A DNA stretch of 15,246 nucleotides from an uncultured Eggerthellaceae bacterium (GTDB taxonomy: Bacteria > Actinomycetota > Coriobacteriia > Coriobacteriales > Eggerthellaceae): the NCBI GenBank assembly GCA_910584145.1, contig CAJTXX010000052.1, forward strand, positions 1-15,246, given 5' to 3'. Below, piece by piece: positions 1 through 12,200 of this stretch. Numbering within the stretch: the first letter of the stretch is position 1; each line of letters starts with the position of its first letter. The position numbers and the translations under genes are program-made. The notes under the pieces are model-generated. The model had not been told where the DNA came from and did no database searches. It was given only the letters and a program-made list of their open reading frames with translations.

Positions 1-93
1 CGCATCCTCCCCTGCGTAGGGGCCGAGCTGGCTCGACCCGTTGTGACGACACAGAAAGACCCCGCAGGTGTGCACAGGTCACAACCCCACAGC

Positions 94-145
94 CCCGCTG
101 CGCCAAGCAGCGGGTGAGGGTCGCTGGTCAGATGACCCTCACCCG
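94..145. other. Two overlapping, mutually exclusive inverted repeats
   Basis: Inverted repeat A has perfect 12-base arms at 111-122 and 134-145 with an 11-base loop. Inverted repeat B has perfect 8-base arms at 94-101 and 107-114 with a 5-base loop. They share bases 111-114, so in RNA only one can form fully. Neither has a U-tract on either strand. They lie in the non-coding region after the giant gene. Role unknown; candidates are a structured 3' UTR, a leader of a gene left of the window, or part of a repeat element. Confidence 0.6.
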
Positions 146-164
146 GCGCACATCCTCCGTGCGC
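146..164. other. Small hairpin with GGAGGAT loop (minus-strand sense)
   Basis: Perfect 6-base arms at 146-151 and 159-164 enclose a 7-base loop that reads GGAGGAT on the minus strand. It directly abuts the larger inverted repeat ending at 145. Its loop shares the purine-rich core found at 1-10 and 167-176. Confidence 0.5.
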
Positions 165-188
165 AACGCATCCTCCAAGTGCGGGGGA

Positions 189-210
189 GGGGCGGACCAC
201 GGTCCGCCCC
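189..210 (-). terminator. GC-rich hairpin just downstream of the giant gene, possible terminator
   Basis: Perfect inverted repeat with 10-base arms (189-198 and 201-210) and a 2-base centre; allowing a real loop gives a 9-bp stem with a 4-base loop. It lies 6 bases past the TAA stop. The stem is very GC-rich, but on the minus strand it is followed by a C-rich run instead of uridines, so it is not a textbook intrinsic terminator. It may act as a 3'-end stabiliser or weak terminator. Confidence 0.5.
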
Positions 211-216
211 TACGGC

Positions 217-3200
217 TTACGGTTCAGGCTCAGGTTCTGGTTCGGGTTCTGGCTCTGAGGGGGTGGCCAGGCGCACCGTGTAGGTGAGCCTGGCGACATC
301 GAGGGTGCGTGCGGTGGTGGTGGGGTTGCCGATCCAGCTTGTCGGGAGGATGACCTTGTAGAGGAGCTTCAAGACACTCGGCTCAGCAGCGCTTCCCGCA
401 GGGAGCACATATCCGGTCTCTAAGGGCTCATCCCCCTCCATCAAGATCTCGTTTCCTTGCGCATCGGTGATCTTCGACACCACGCCCCCATGGGCCACAT
501 CCATCGCACTCGCAACTCCCTCTGCTTCCACCACGAGCTCTGTTGTTGCGAGCTGGTTCCAGGTGGCTGCCGGGTAGAGCGCCCGAAGGCCTGTGCGCGT
601 GGCATAGTCATCCAACCCCGTCCAGGTGGTCTTCAGGGTGGCTATCTGCAAGGGCTGCTGGGTGGTGGACCTGACCTCTCCTGTTGCCGCATCCACGCGC
701 CCGTAGGAGCCGCCCTCTGCCTCAGGGGAGGCGTAGGGGTCGAAGCGCATGGTGAGGACAGCCGGAACAGAGCCGGTGAGCTGCATGGTCCACTGGGAGT
801 AGAGGCGCACGACCCGGGTCGATGTGCGATACGCCGCATCACTTGCCCCTGAGGAGGGAGCGGGATCGAGAACGTATCCGGTGGTCTTCGCCTCCGGTGT
901 CTTCTCCACTCCCCTCACATAGGGGATGCCCTCACCGGCTGCAGCGGCAGCCTTCACGAGGTCGGCCACAGTCGTCTTCTGGCCCGGCAGGTAGGTGGAG
1001 GTAGCGGATGCATCCACCGCCCAGGAGGCGAGGGACTGACCGTTGTTCGTGAGGTCTTCTTGTCCCCGCGGGATGACGTCTGAGATCGAGGTGAGGCCAT
1101 CTACAGAGGATACCGTCCTATACCCGCTTCCCTCCTCCTCATCAGCCATGAGGTAGTCGATGCGATAGACCGCACGCGCCCACTGGGCCTCGGCCCGGAT
1201 CTCAGAGGCGCGGACCTGCTCTCCCTCCTCGGTGGTCTCGGTGACAGGTCTCAAGGGGACGGTCCAGGTGGCGGGGTCTGTGTCATAGGAGAAGGTGTGC
1301 TCGGCATCCCCCTCTGTGACCTTCCACCCTGCGAACACATACCCCTCCCGCTCGAAGGGCTGGAAGGTGCCGCTTGTGGTCCCTTCGTCGTTGGGGAGGG
1401 TCACCGTGGTGCCCGCCTTGGTGGTCGCGAACGTGGTGGCGGATGCCTTGGCGCCTTCTGGCAGGTCGGATCTGATCTGTCCCCCGGCCCCGTCGAGGGT
1501 GAGCGTTTGGTAGTCGGTCTTGATCCAGTGGGCTTTGAGGTAGACCCCGCGCTCGTCGGTGACGAGGGCCTCAGCTACCGAGGTGGCCGCCCCGAAGAGG
1601 GTGTCAGGCTTCAAGCGAAGAGGCTCGCCTGACTCATCTCGTGTCCAGGCAGACCAGCCCACGAACCCGAACTCACCGCTCGCATCCGTCGGCAGCGCCT
1701 CCGGTGTGGTCCAGGGACGCCCGTAGGTGGCCTGGAACAGAAGCGGCCCGCCTTCTTCCTGGGCATGCCAGCCGCCCTCTGAGGCATCCTCGCTCAGAGA
1801 GGAGATGACGTCTTCGAGGAGCTTTATCTGCTCTTCGCTCGGGGTGCCTTCCATGTCGATCTCAGGGGTGGTGGCAAGGGATATCAGGTACTCGTTGGCC
1901 TCCCAGGTGGCGAAGAGCACGCTTGTCTTGGTGGCGGCAGCCGGGGCGAGGCGACCGTTCAGCACATCCCCTTCGAAGATGAGGTTCGCACGCGCAGCCG
2001 CATCTCCTAAGGGCGTTGCCACCGTCGACCAGGCGAACGCTGATGTGGATGCGTCCCCTTCTGTCCGCTCGTATTGGCGCATCCCGTATCCGCGGGCGGT
2101 GACGGAGGTGGCGCCGCTAAGGGCGTTGCTCGCGGTCGTGGCGGCGGCCTTCTCGATGGAGGCGGCCATCTCCTCGCCGAACGCCTCGCCCAAGTGCTCT
2201 GCCGACAGCCACGTCCCGCTTGGATACCACGTTAAGGTGCGCGTCTTCGGCAGGCTCACACCAGAGACATCCTGAACGCCCGCTCCTGCCTCGTAGCGCA
2301 CATCATATACCCACTTGGCGAAGAGCTCGACGGTGTTGTAGGTGCCAGCCGGGATGCCACGCCCCTTGGCACCTGAGTCGGCATCGGTGGCGATGACACA
2401 CGTGTCCTCTTCATAGGTGGGGGATGCATACCAGCCCGCGAAGCGGTATCCCGCCTTCGCGCCCTCGCCCATGAGGCTCGCTTTGAGACCGGCGTCATCT
2501 GCTGAGATGCCCTCCTCGCCGAGGAAGGTCCTCACCGCCTCAGGGGGTACGGCCGCATCTGTCGTGAGCGGATGGTAGACCACCTGCTGGGTGGAGTCTC
2601 CCCAGATGGCGTATAAGGTGAGCTCGCCTTTGGAGTTCGCGGTCTTGCCGGTGGCTAGGATGTCGTTTATCGATATGACCTCTCCTGGTTTCCAGCGGGC
2701 GGTGAGGTCCACACCCGGCCGTGCCGTCTTGTTCTCGGTGTCCCAACCGACGAGCATGTGCCCTTTGAACTTCACACCCCAGCTCATCTCAGGGAGCGTG
2801 ATCGACTTCACCGATGCGTCCTCAAGGCCCTTGTACCCTTCAGTCAAGAGCTTGAAGCGGTCCGCTCCGCCCTCAGGGGCTGAGATGTCCATCCCGGATG
2901 CCGCACCGGCAGAGGCGCTCTTCAGGTCGAACAGCACCGAGAAGGGGCGTATCTGGAACTGGGCTGTGAACACGAGGTCTTGGGTCTCGTCTTGAGGCCG
3001 GATGGCAGCGGCGGCTCTCGCCACATCGAAGGTGACGTTGCCGGAGGCATCCGGCACGGCAAGCCCGCCTTCGATCCCGCACGCCGCAAGGTCTCCCTTG
3101 CCGCCCGACCATCCGCGGAAGATGGCCTCACCTGATGGGGTCTTGTAGACCGGGGTCCCCACCACGATCGGAGGAGTGTTCACCGAGAAGGTGCCCGGTT

Positions 3201-6200
3201 GGCTAAAGCCCGCGATCGTGCCCTGGTAGATGAAGCGGATGCGCGGGGTCACCGGTGTCCAGTGGGCGACGAGCGTGAACGAGCCGATGTAGCGGGCAGG
3301 GACCTTCGCCTGTGCGCCCTTGGCGGCCGTCGCCCCGAAGGGCCCTCCTGTCCAGCCGTCGAAGGCATAGCCTGGGCGCACCGGATCGGGGATCATGAAC
3401 TCGCCGGTCTTCACCGTGAATATCCTGACGATCCTATCCTGTGCGATATCCTCAGGGCTCCAGAAGTCCTCTTCCTTATCTCCGGGTTTTCCGGACATGT
3501 CGTAGGTGATGGTGTAATCCTCCTCCTGCCAGTGGGCCTCATAGGCCCTATCCCCGAAGGAGCCTTCAGGTAAGGTGTATGTGGTCTTGGGGGAGGTGGG
3601 CTCGATGCCGCCCACGCCCGTCCAGCCGAGGAACCTATACCCCGGACGCGTGAGGGCGGGGATCTCGACAGATCTGCCCGTCTCGTAGCTCGAGGCGCCG
3701 GCACTCCCCCCTGCCCAGGAGTAGTCCTCGCATCCGAACACATACGTGATGGCGTTGGTGTTGGCCTGCCAGACCGCATCAAGCGTCACGTTGCCGATGG
3801 TGCCGGGGGTCAAGCGCCAGCTTCCGTCCTCTGCAAGCTGCACCGGACCCGACCAGCTCGCAAGGGTGTATCCGTCGCGTTCGACCTCTGGGAAGACGGG
3901 GTCGCGGGTCACATCATAGGTGGTGGTATGCACTGACCCGTCCACCCCTGGCGAGCTGCCGCCGTTTAAGTTGAACGTGGCGGTGTAGGTGACCACATCC
4001 CAGCTCGCCGTGATGGTGTTCGAGGGCTTTTCCTTATCCCCTTCGGCCGCAGCCGGGAAGAGGGCCTCGATGGCGGCTTGGTTCAAGTGCGCCATGTCGT
4101 GGAGCTCGAAGCGCTCACCCGCACGGACATCCCCCTTGAAGGCATGCGCTTCGTTCACCGACGCATCCGCGTAGGTGATCTCCACCCCGACAGCGCTCCT
4201 CGCCCAGGTGCCCGACCAGGTGCGGAAGGAGTATCCGCGGTAGGGGAAGATGCGCGAGGCGGAGGCGAGGGTGTATCCGGCCTCTGTGTCATCGACCTCA
4301 GAGGGTGCTGCGTTCTCATCTCCGGCGAACCCTGGCGCGTAGTTCAGGATGTAGCGGGCAGGGCCGATCACCCGGTAGAGGGTCATCGACTTCCTCACAT
4401 CCCAGGTGCGGTTCTGGGACAAGAGCCCCTCAGGGGCGATCGAGGCCGCAACATCTATCGCCCAGCCGCTGTCTGACTGAGTGCCCTCCACATAGACGTT
4501 CGGGACGTCCACCACGAAGGTCTCCACATGCCCCCAACCGGCTTTCGCGTTCGGTGTTGCCACCCGGCGCGCCTTGGCGGTCACAGCGCTATGGGTGACC
4601 TCTTGGGGATCTGCGTTGTTCACGGCGACCCCCGCCACCTTGCCGCCCCGAAGGACGGGAAGCTCTGTGCTCGCCCCCGAGAGCACATCTGCTCCTTGGA
4701 CGTAGTAGGCCCACGCGCTTCCCTCACCGATGAGCGCAAGGTCTGGCTTGGGTTCTGCCCACTGGCCGTCCTTTGCCACATAGGCCCGCCAGGTGTCTGA
4801 GGAGTTCACCTTGTAGGTGACCTTGGGCACCTCTGCCCACTGGGCATAGAGGGTGACGGTCGTCTTGTATCCAGCCATCGCACCACCTGTGGCGCTCTCC
4901 TCACCCGGAGGGGCCGCTCCTGCTATCTGGCCGGGCATCTTGTAGGTAGCAGACACCCAGTCATCCGGGGAGGTGGGAGTCTCGGTCAAGGTCCACCCTA
5001 AGAACTCTTCCCCTGCATGCTCTGCCGTCCAGTCGACAGGTGTGCCTGAGGCATTGCCCAAAGCGTCAGTGTTTAGGTTATCCGGGCTCGGGAGGCGCAG
5101 ATAGCTCGTGCGCCCTGAGCTTTGGGAGGAGAAGTTGAGCTCTCCGTGGTTGCCGAAGCCGCCAGGGGTCGTGACGTTGCGGTTGCCCGACCAGTTGAAC
5201 ACGCGCTTCTTGGCAACGCCTGTGTCTTGGAACTGCACAGGATAGGTGATCTCGGTCGCCTGGCAGAAGAGGTTGAAGGCGGGCGGGGTCGCGTATTGCT
5301 GGACCTCTTTGCCGTCCTCTCCGGTCACCGTCACCGGCTTGCCCGTGCGGTCGAACAGGGGCAGGGGCCCGAAGATGTTCTCGTAGAAGAGGTCTGTCGC
5401 ATAGGGGCGGCCATAGATGATCTTATTCCCTTCCATGTAGCCTTCTGCCTTCTGGAGGTTGGTGGTCCGCTCGCCTGCCTGCCAGGTATAGAGAACAGGC
5501 GTGCCTGCCTGGTCGCGGTAGGCAAAGGAGCCACCCCGGGCGAAGTACCAGCCCACATCCTCTATGCTCTGCGCCGCAGTGAGATTCTGAGGGGTTGTCT
5601 TCGAAGGATAGCGGGCGGCGATGTAGCCATAGGCAGACGGCATCGTGAGCGAGGAGATCATCTGCTCATCTGCCACCGACTTGCCCGTCTTCTTCAGCTG
5701 CGCCCACCACTTCCTCTGAGCGCCGTCGCCTTCGTATTTGACCTCGAACTTGGCGGACTTCAAGGAGCGGGTCTGGGCGGCCGGGGATACCGTGAGATCG
5801 TATCCGTTCGCGTCCTGCCAGCCGGTGTTCGCACCCACCGGCGTCACCCCGTCTGCGTCATAGACCACACTTCCCGTCTGGAAGGTGAGAGACACGCTCG
5901 GCACCGGCGTTGAGAAGTAGCCGCGGTAGGTCCAAAGCTCAAGGCCGGCACTTGCGCCGAGCTTGTTGCGCTCGATGGCGGCGGGGTCCACAAGCGAGAC
6001 CTCCCCGTAGTAGTTGTAGCCGCCCACATTGGGCCGCTCCATGAGGGCGCTCGCCTGGGCGTCCTCGCCTGTGCGCCCGGGCGCGTAGGGGCCGCCGTAG
6101 ACGTAGACGTTTGAGGTGATGAGGTAGTCGGGGCGCACATCTGCCAAGGTGCGGGAGGCGAAGAAGCCGTTCAAGACCTTGGTGAAGGCAGGGCCTATGG

Positions 6201-9200
6201 TGATCTTGGAGGTCTCTTCGAGCTCGTCGAGCTTGTCGGTGTCATCGTTTGCCTTGGCCTGCTCGAAGGCGCGCATCTCAGGGTCCTCAGGGTCATAGAG
6301 CATGGCTGTGCAGCCTTCGAACATGTCCTTCATGCCGCTTTCCGCCGTCCCCCATTGGTTCACCGATCCCGGGATCTGGGAGCTGCCGACACCGGTGAGG
6401 TCGATCTCGGTCAGGGCCGCGCATCCGGCGAACATGCTCCTCATGTCGGTGGCAGAGCCGATCTGGGTGGCACGCTGGGTCGCCTGGGCTGCGGTGGTGG
6501 CATAGACCTGGATGTTCGCCGAGAGGAGCGCACGCCTAAGCGAGGTGCATCCCTCGAACATGGAGGCGAGCGACACCCCTGCGCTCGACTGGGCGATCCC
6601 TCCGATCTCGGCGGTCTCAAGGCGGGTGCAGCCGGCAAAGAGATACGACAGGTCGGTCGCATTCTTCCAGGTGGCATCTCCCGCAAGCGTGATGCGCCCG
6701 ACGCTGCCCGGCTCTGCCTTGTATCCCGCATACGTCATGGCAGCGCATCCGTAGAAGGCATAGGCCGCACTGCCTCCTGTGGCCGTCGCACCTGAGCCCT
6801 TGCGGGCAACCCCTCCAAGGCTGCTCAAGTCTATCTGGCCGAGACGGGTCGGGTGATCGAGGTCGGTCGCGGCGAACATGGCCCTCGCCGAGAGCACGGC
6901 GGACTTGGTGGCCAAGGTCGTCGCCATCTCCACGCGCCCGGGCTCGGAGGCAGAGGTCGTGAAGGAGCCTTGGAAGATCTCATCGAGGATGCAGCCTGTC
7001 GCGCATCCGGTGTCGGTGAGCACGATCTCAGGCGCATCGAGGCCGGAGGGGGCGGTCGCTATACCTGCGAAGGCGCGGGTGAGGTCAGCATCTGTGGAGC
7101 CCAGGTTCGAAGCGGAGATGCGCGCAAGACGGATGCACCCGGCAAAAGCGCCTGTGGCATCGAGCCGCTCGCCTCCCACCCGCGAGAGGGTGACGTCAGT
7201 GAGTGCGGGCAGCTCCGCGAAGGCAGAAGCGATCGATGAGCGGGGGCCGGTGGCCACATCGGTGAGGCGCAAGTTCGCAAGGGAGGTGCAGCCCCGGGTG
7301 AGCTCTGCCATGGACATCGACGCTGCGCGCCCAAGGCCTGCGAGGTCCACCTCGACAAGGGCCGTGCATCCGGCAAGCATCTGATCGGCGCTCACAAGAG
7401 AAGTCGATTCCATCTCGGAGGGCAGCGCGCAGGTGCCGTATCCGACAGAGGTGGGACGGCCCTGGGCGTCGGTTCTTCCCTGCATGACGACGCGCTCGAT
7501 GCTCTCGCATCCCGCGAGCATGGAGGAGACCGACCTCACCGGGATGGCGGGGTTCTTGATGGCAGAGCCCGTCTCCACGAGCGGGTCCTCATCGATGATC
7601 TTAAGCGCGCGCAGATCCATCACGCTCGCACGCGTGAGCCCCTGGAAGGCCGATGCGAGAGAGCCGGTGCAGATGATGGTGCCGGATACCTCCACCCGAT
7701 CGATCTGGGGAGCGTAGCGGCCGTATTCGCCCAAGGATGACCAGGGAGCGGCGATGGCGCGGTCGGTGCCGAAGGCGCGCATGATGCCCTCATCCCCGAA
7801 GTTCGGCTGGATGCGGAGCACCTTCGAAGAGCCGTTCTCGACGATGGACCACTTCACAGAGCTGCCGTCTTGGTCCACCCCGCCGTATCTCCCCTCGAGC
7901 CCGACGTATCCGGAGGCAAGGGCGGTATCTCCCGCCTCGGTGGTGGCAGAAGAGGTGCCCATCATCTTGGTGTTCATGTACCTCTGGTGCGCCCAGGCAC
8001 CTACCGCATCCACGGCGCGCGTGTTCGCGAGGTTCACGAAGGCCTTGTAGGAATACGCCGGGGTCTCGCCTGCCACCTGGGGGCAGAGCTCAAGGGCGGA
8101 TGAGGCTTGCGGGCCTCCGTAGACATCGATGTTGGCGCATGAGATGTAGGAATACGGTCCGCCCTCTGCATCTGATTGGCCGAAGAAGCCGACAAGCAGC
8201 TGATCCGATGCCGGTCCCACCACGATCTCAGGACGGGCGGAGCGGGCATAGGAGGCGGCATTGGCACCGGCTGGCGGCTCTCCTTGCTTTAGGGCCATCT
8301 GCTCGGCGGTACGTCTCGTGGAGGGCTCGCTTGCGAACTTGGCAAGGCGGCTGTCTGTGGAATCAGGGGTCTCAGGGACGTCGCCTGCGCGCACCATGGC
8401 GCTACACCCCTCGAACATGTTCGCCATGCCAGAGGAGGTGCCATAGGTGGCATCGGTTCCGGGAAGGGCGGTGCCAAGACCGTAGAGGTCGAGGTAGCGC
8501 AGACGCTCGCATCCCGCGAACATCCCTCGCATATCGCTTGCCCGTCCGGGACGCACCTCAACCGGTCGCGTGCCCGTCCTCGTGCCAGGCGATATGCTTG
8601 AATTCTCCACCGAGCGCTCATCGAAGGTGAACGCGCCACCCCCTGACACATCGAGCACGCAAGCGGTGAGGCGCGGTGAGGATGCGAAGGCAAAAGCGAA
8701 GCTCGTGCCTGCCGAGCTCATGACGAGGTCTTGGGTCTCCACATACTCCAAAGACGCCATGTCCGCGCAAAGATATGCCATGGAGGTGACAGAGGAGGTG
8801 TCCCAGCCGGTCGGGAGCACGATGTGCCGAGCCGGGATGTCAGAGCTCACATCCCCTGCATAGACGTTGGTGATCTGCTCGATCTCTCCCATGCCGGCAA
8901 AGGCCCGATCCATCCGCCCCTCACCGAACACAGCAGGCATCTGGCGCAGATCGAGGCGCCCAAGGCGCGAGCGCCGCCCGTCATCTGATGCCCAGCAGAA
9001 GCGGGAGAGGGAGGAGACGGTGTGCTCTGATATGCGATCTGTGTCACTTGCCCCCTCGAAGGAAAAGCGCACGCTCGACTTTTCTGGATCGACGTCTGTG
9101 CTCACGAACGCGCCCTCGAAGAAGGAGGTGAGCGTGGCGCCGTTGCCCTCGAGGGTGCCGCCGCATCCCACATCGGTGAAGGTGAGAGAGACATCCGAGC

Positions 9201-12200
9201 CGCCCGTGAGCGCGCCGTCTTCTGAGAGCACGCCCGCGAAGGCTCCCGTGAGGTCGGCGGCCGCGCCGTTGCCCACCCGGTGCAAGGTGGCGGATGTGAG
9301 GCGGGGAAGGCCGCTTGCCAGATAGGTGAGCTTGGCTGAGGCGCCCGATCCCACATCGCTCAAGGTTATGCGCTCAAGATATGCCGGTGCGCGCCCCTTG
9401 GAGGTCGCAGAGAACAGCCTGCTCACGTCCGCTCCTGCGCCTTGGGCCACAGAGGAGAGCGTGACGGAGTTCGGGGTCCCCCCAGAGGCCGTCGCAAAGG
9501 AGCCCTCGAACATGTAGGAGAGGATGGCTCCGGGCTTGGGGAAGAGGGAGGTCGCAGGCGTGAGGTGCCCGTCTGCATCCACTCCTCCCTGAAGCCTCAC
9601 CTCATGCAAGCGCGTCATGTCGGCAAAGAGGCGCGTTGCAAGCGATACCCCTGAGGTGTCGAAGAACGAGCCTTGCAGCGAGCTTGCCACCTCAGCGCTT
9701 GCCGGATAGAGCACGATCGCGCCTTGGGTGTCTACCGGGTCATGGGTCCCTGCCTGGATGACGCGCGTCACAGAGGCGCATCCTTGGAACATGCCCGTCA
9801 TGTTGGTGGTGGCAGAGGATACCTGGAGTGCCCGAAGGTCTATGGAGGTCAAGGCCTCACACCCGTTGAACATGGCCTCAAGGGAGGACCCCGCACGCAC
9901 GCCCGGGCTCACGATCGCCCGCTCGAGGGTGCGGTAGTGCTCAGAGCCCGCCACCCGCGTCCAGGGAGCGAAGGCACCGGAGACGAGCGAGCGCATCTTC
10001 CCCCAACCGGCATCCCCCGGCTCTGTGGGGAAGATGTAGAGGGTGCGCATGATACCGCCCTCATCTGTGGGCGCGTCATGGATCGACCAGGCGACAGAGC
10101 CTCCTGTGGCGTCCGCCGCCACTTCCGTCCCGTCCGGGCGCAGATGCGCTGCCTTCTCACCGATCAGCCCCCAGTCCACAAGCGCCCCCTCGCCCGGATC
10201 GATCGGCGTGCCGTCGATAGAGACATTGAGGTAGCGCCGCTCGAGCCAGATGCCGCGGCGGGGCATGTTGGTGGCATCGATCGCTACGGTGGCGTCATAG
10301 TAGGTGCCCGCGTGATCGGGCCGAAGCATGAGATCGCTTGCCGAGGCCGGACCTGCGAGCGCCACATCCCCTGAGGCGCTCCTACCCGCCCTCATGCGGA
10401 TATCGGCATCGAGTATGTAGTCGGGGTTGGCGTTCACGCTCGAGCGCCACCAGAAAAACCCGTTCAAGAGCTTGGAGGTGACAGGGCCTATGGTGATCTG
10501 GGCTCCGCGCTCCTCATCGTGGGACTCGCCGAAGGACTTGGTGAGCGAGGTGCAGTCCTTGAACATGCCGTCCATGCCGCTTGAGATCACGTTCTCCTCA
10601 TCGGTGGTCCCCAAAGAGGGGCTTGCCGTATTGAGGCCGGTGATGTCGAGGGTCGCAAGGGATGAGTCTCCTTCGAACATGTAGCGCATCGAGGAGATCC
10701 GCCTGGGGTCGCAGACAGGCTCGTAGAGGTCGTTGCCCTCCCAGTTGGAGGCGGGAAGGGTCACTGTTGCGAGCGCGGGATCATCGGCGAAGGCGCGCTC
10801 CAAGGTGAGCTCACCTGACCCTTCCGCCGAGAGCCCCGAGAGCGTGACTTGCTCGAGCGCCGGCATGGCAGCGAAGGCCTCGGCGAGGTTCGTGACCTCA
10901 CCGAAGGAGAAGGAATCGGAGAAGACGAGCGCACCGGGTGTGGCCACACCCCGCATCACGCGCGTGATCTTATCTGCTCCGAACGCGAGCCGCTCAGCAG
11001 AGCCAGCGCACCCTGCGAAGCCCGTGAGATCGACCAGGGCTATGTGGCAGCGCTCGCGTGCCTTATCCGCCCCGTCGCCTGTGAGCTCGCCTGCGTGTCC
11101 GAACAGAGAGGCCAAAGACGCCACAGGGCCTCGGGTGGCATCAGGTGAGGCCGTGATGGCGACAGATGAGCCCTTGAGCGCGTCAGCCTCTCCTGTGAAC
11201 GCGCCTTGGAAGGCACGGGTCCAGACAGCACCGGTGTTCAGGCCGGTGTCTGTGAGCGCATAGCGCACCTCGCTCGTCCCAGAGACGTCCTTTGCGCAAT
11301 CGGAGAAGGCACCCGTGAGGTCTGCGCCCACACCGCTTGCAGATGTGCTCGCATCCACTTGCGCAAGCGCCCGGTTGCCTGCGAAGGCGCTTGCAAGCTT
11401 CGCGCCCGCCCCTGTGCCCACATCCTCAAGCTCCAAGGATATGAGCCCGGTGGTGGCGGACGCCTCACCGCTCACCTGGCGGGCAAGGCCCGTGAGGTCA
11501 GCGCTCGCGCCCTGTCCGAACGCCTTCAAGGCAAGGCGTCCCCGGGCTGTGGGATCTCCTGCGTCATCGGTGGTGAAGGAGCCTTCGAACATCGAGGAGA
11601 GGTTGGCGCTCTTGACCGCGGCGAAGGGACTCTCAAATCCGGTGAGATCAGCGCTTGCCAGCCGCGGCATGTCAGCGAACATCCCCGAGGCATCCTTGAT
11701 GGAGGCATAGTCGCCATCCTCGGGCAAGATGACATGGCCTGCCCGCTCCGCATCGGACATGGCAGCGGTCTCAACGGATGAGGCCACCACATCGGTGATC
11801 AAGGGGCATGAGCGGAACATGTCGGAGGTGTCGGTCACATCCTCTGTGATGTGGAGCTCGGTGAGGTCGATGGAGGTCACAGACGTGCATCCGTAGAACA
11901 TCGCCATGAGATCGCCTGAGGTGGTGATGCGGGTGCCGTCTGCTATGTTGGCACATCCCTTCGCCGTCTCTACCACGACAGATGAGAACTGCCCTTCGAT
12001 GGCAGATCCCGGACCCCAGGGGGCGGCATCTGACGCCGGATTGAAGCGACGGAGCACAGGAGGGGTATCTGAGTTCTCATAGGGGCGGATGATGAGGGTG
12101 CCTGCATGCGCGTCCACATCCCCTTGGAGGATCCACTCGACGGATCTACCGTTATAGGTGATGCCGTCTATCGTGACCGGGGCATCGGTGGAGCCGAGGC

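Larger units (their letters stand above)
1..216. other. Non-coding, hairpin-dense region 3' of the giant gene, with a repeated 10-mer
   Basis: No open frame here has a credible start and length. The 10-mer CGCATCCTCC occurs identically at 1-10 and 167-176, and its 8-base core CATCCTCC also at 151-158. Besides the hairpins listed separately, there are short inverted repeats at 9-13/18-22 (CCCCT/AGGGG), 24-28/31-35 (CGAGC/GCTCG), 167-170/180-183 and 1-4/13-16, and an 8-base palindrome TGTGCACA at 69-76. No tRNA, rRNA or recognised riboswitch pattern was seen. Confidence 0.6.

Noticed and set aside
144..177. GGAGGATG on the minus strand as ribosome binding sites with ATG starts
   Set aside because: The purine run is directly joined to the ATG with no spacer, and the frames stop within about ten codons.
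217..260. Frameshift in the EP repeat hiding an LPxTG anchor
   Set aside because: Reading all three minus-strand frames downstream shows no LPxTG, no hydrophobic helix and no basic tail.
68..283. Plus-strand 71-codon frame ending in a Gly-Ser repeat
   Set aside because: The GSGSGS part is just the opposite strand of the Glu-Pro codons, and the frame crosses the hairpins. No ribosome binding site.
5122..5913. Plus-strand open frame of 263 codons
   Set aside because: It is antisense to the aromatic-rich region, with an Arg/Gly/Leu-rich composition typical of a shadow frame and no family resemblance.
9673..10374. Plus-strand open frame of 233 codons
   Set aside because: Antisense shadow of module 3, rich in Arg and His, with no motif or translation signal.
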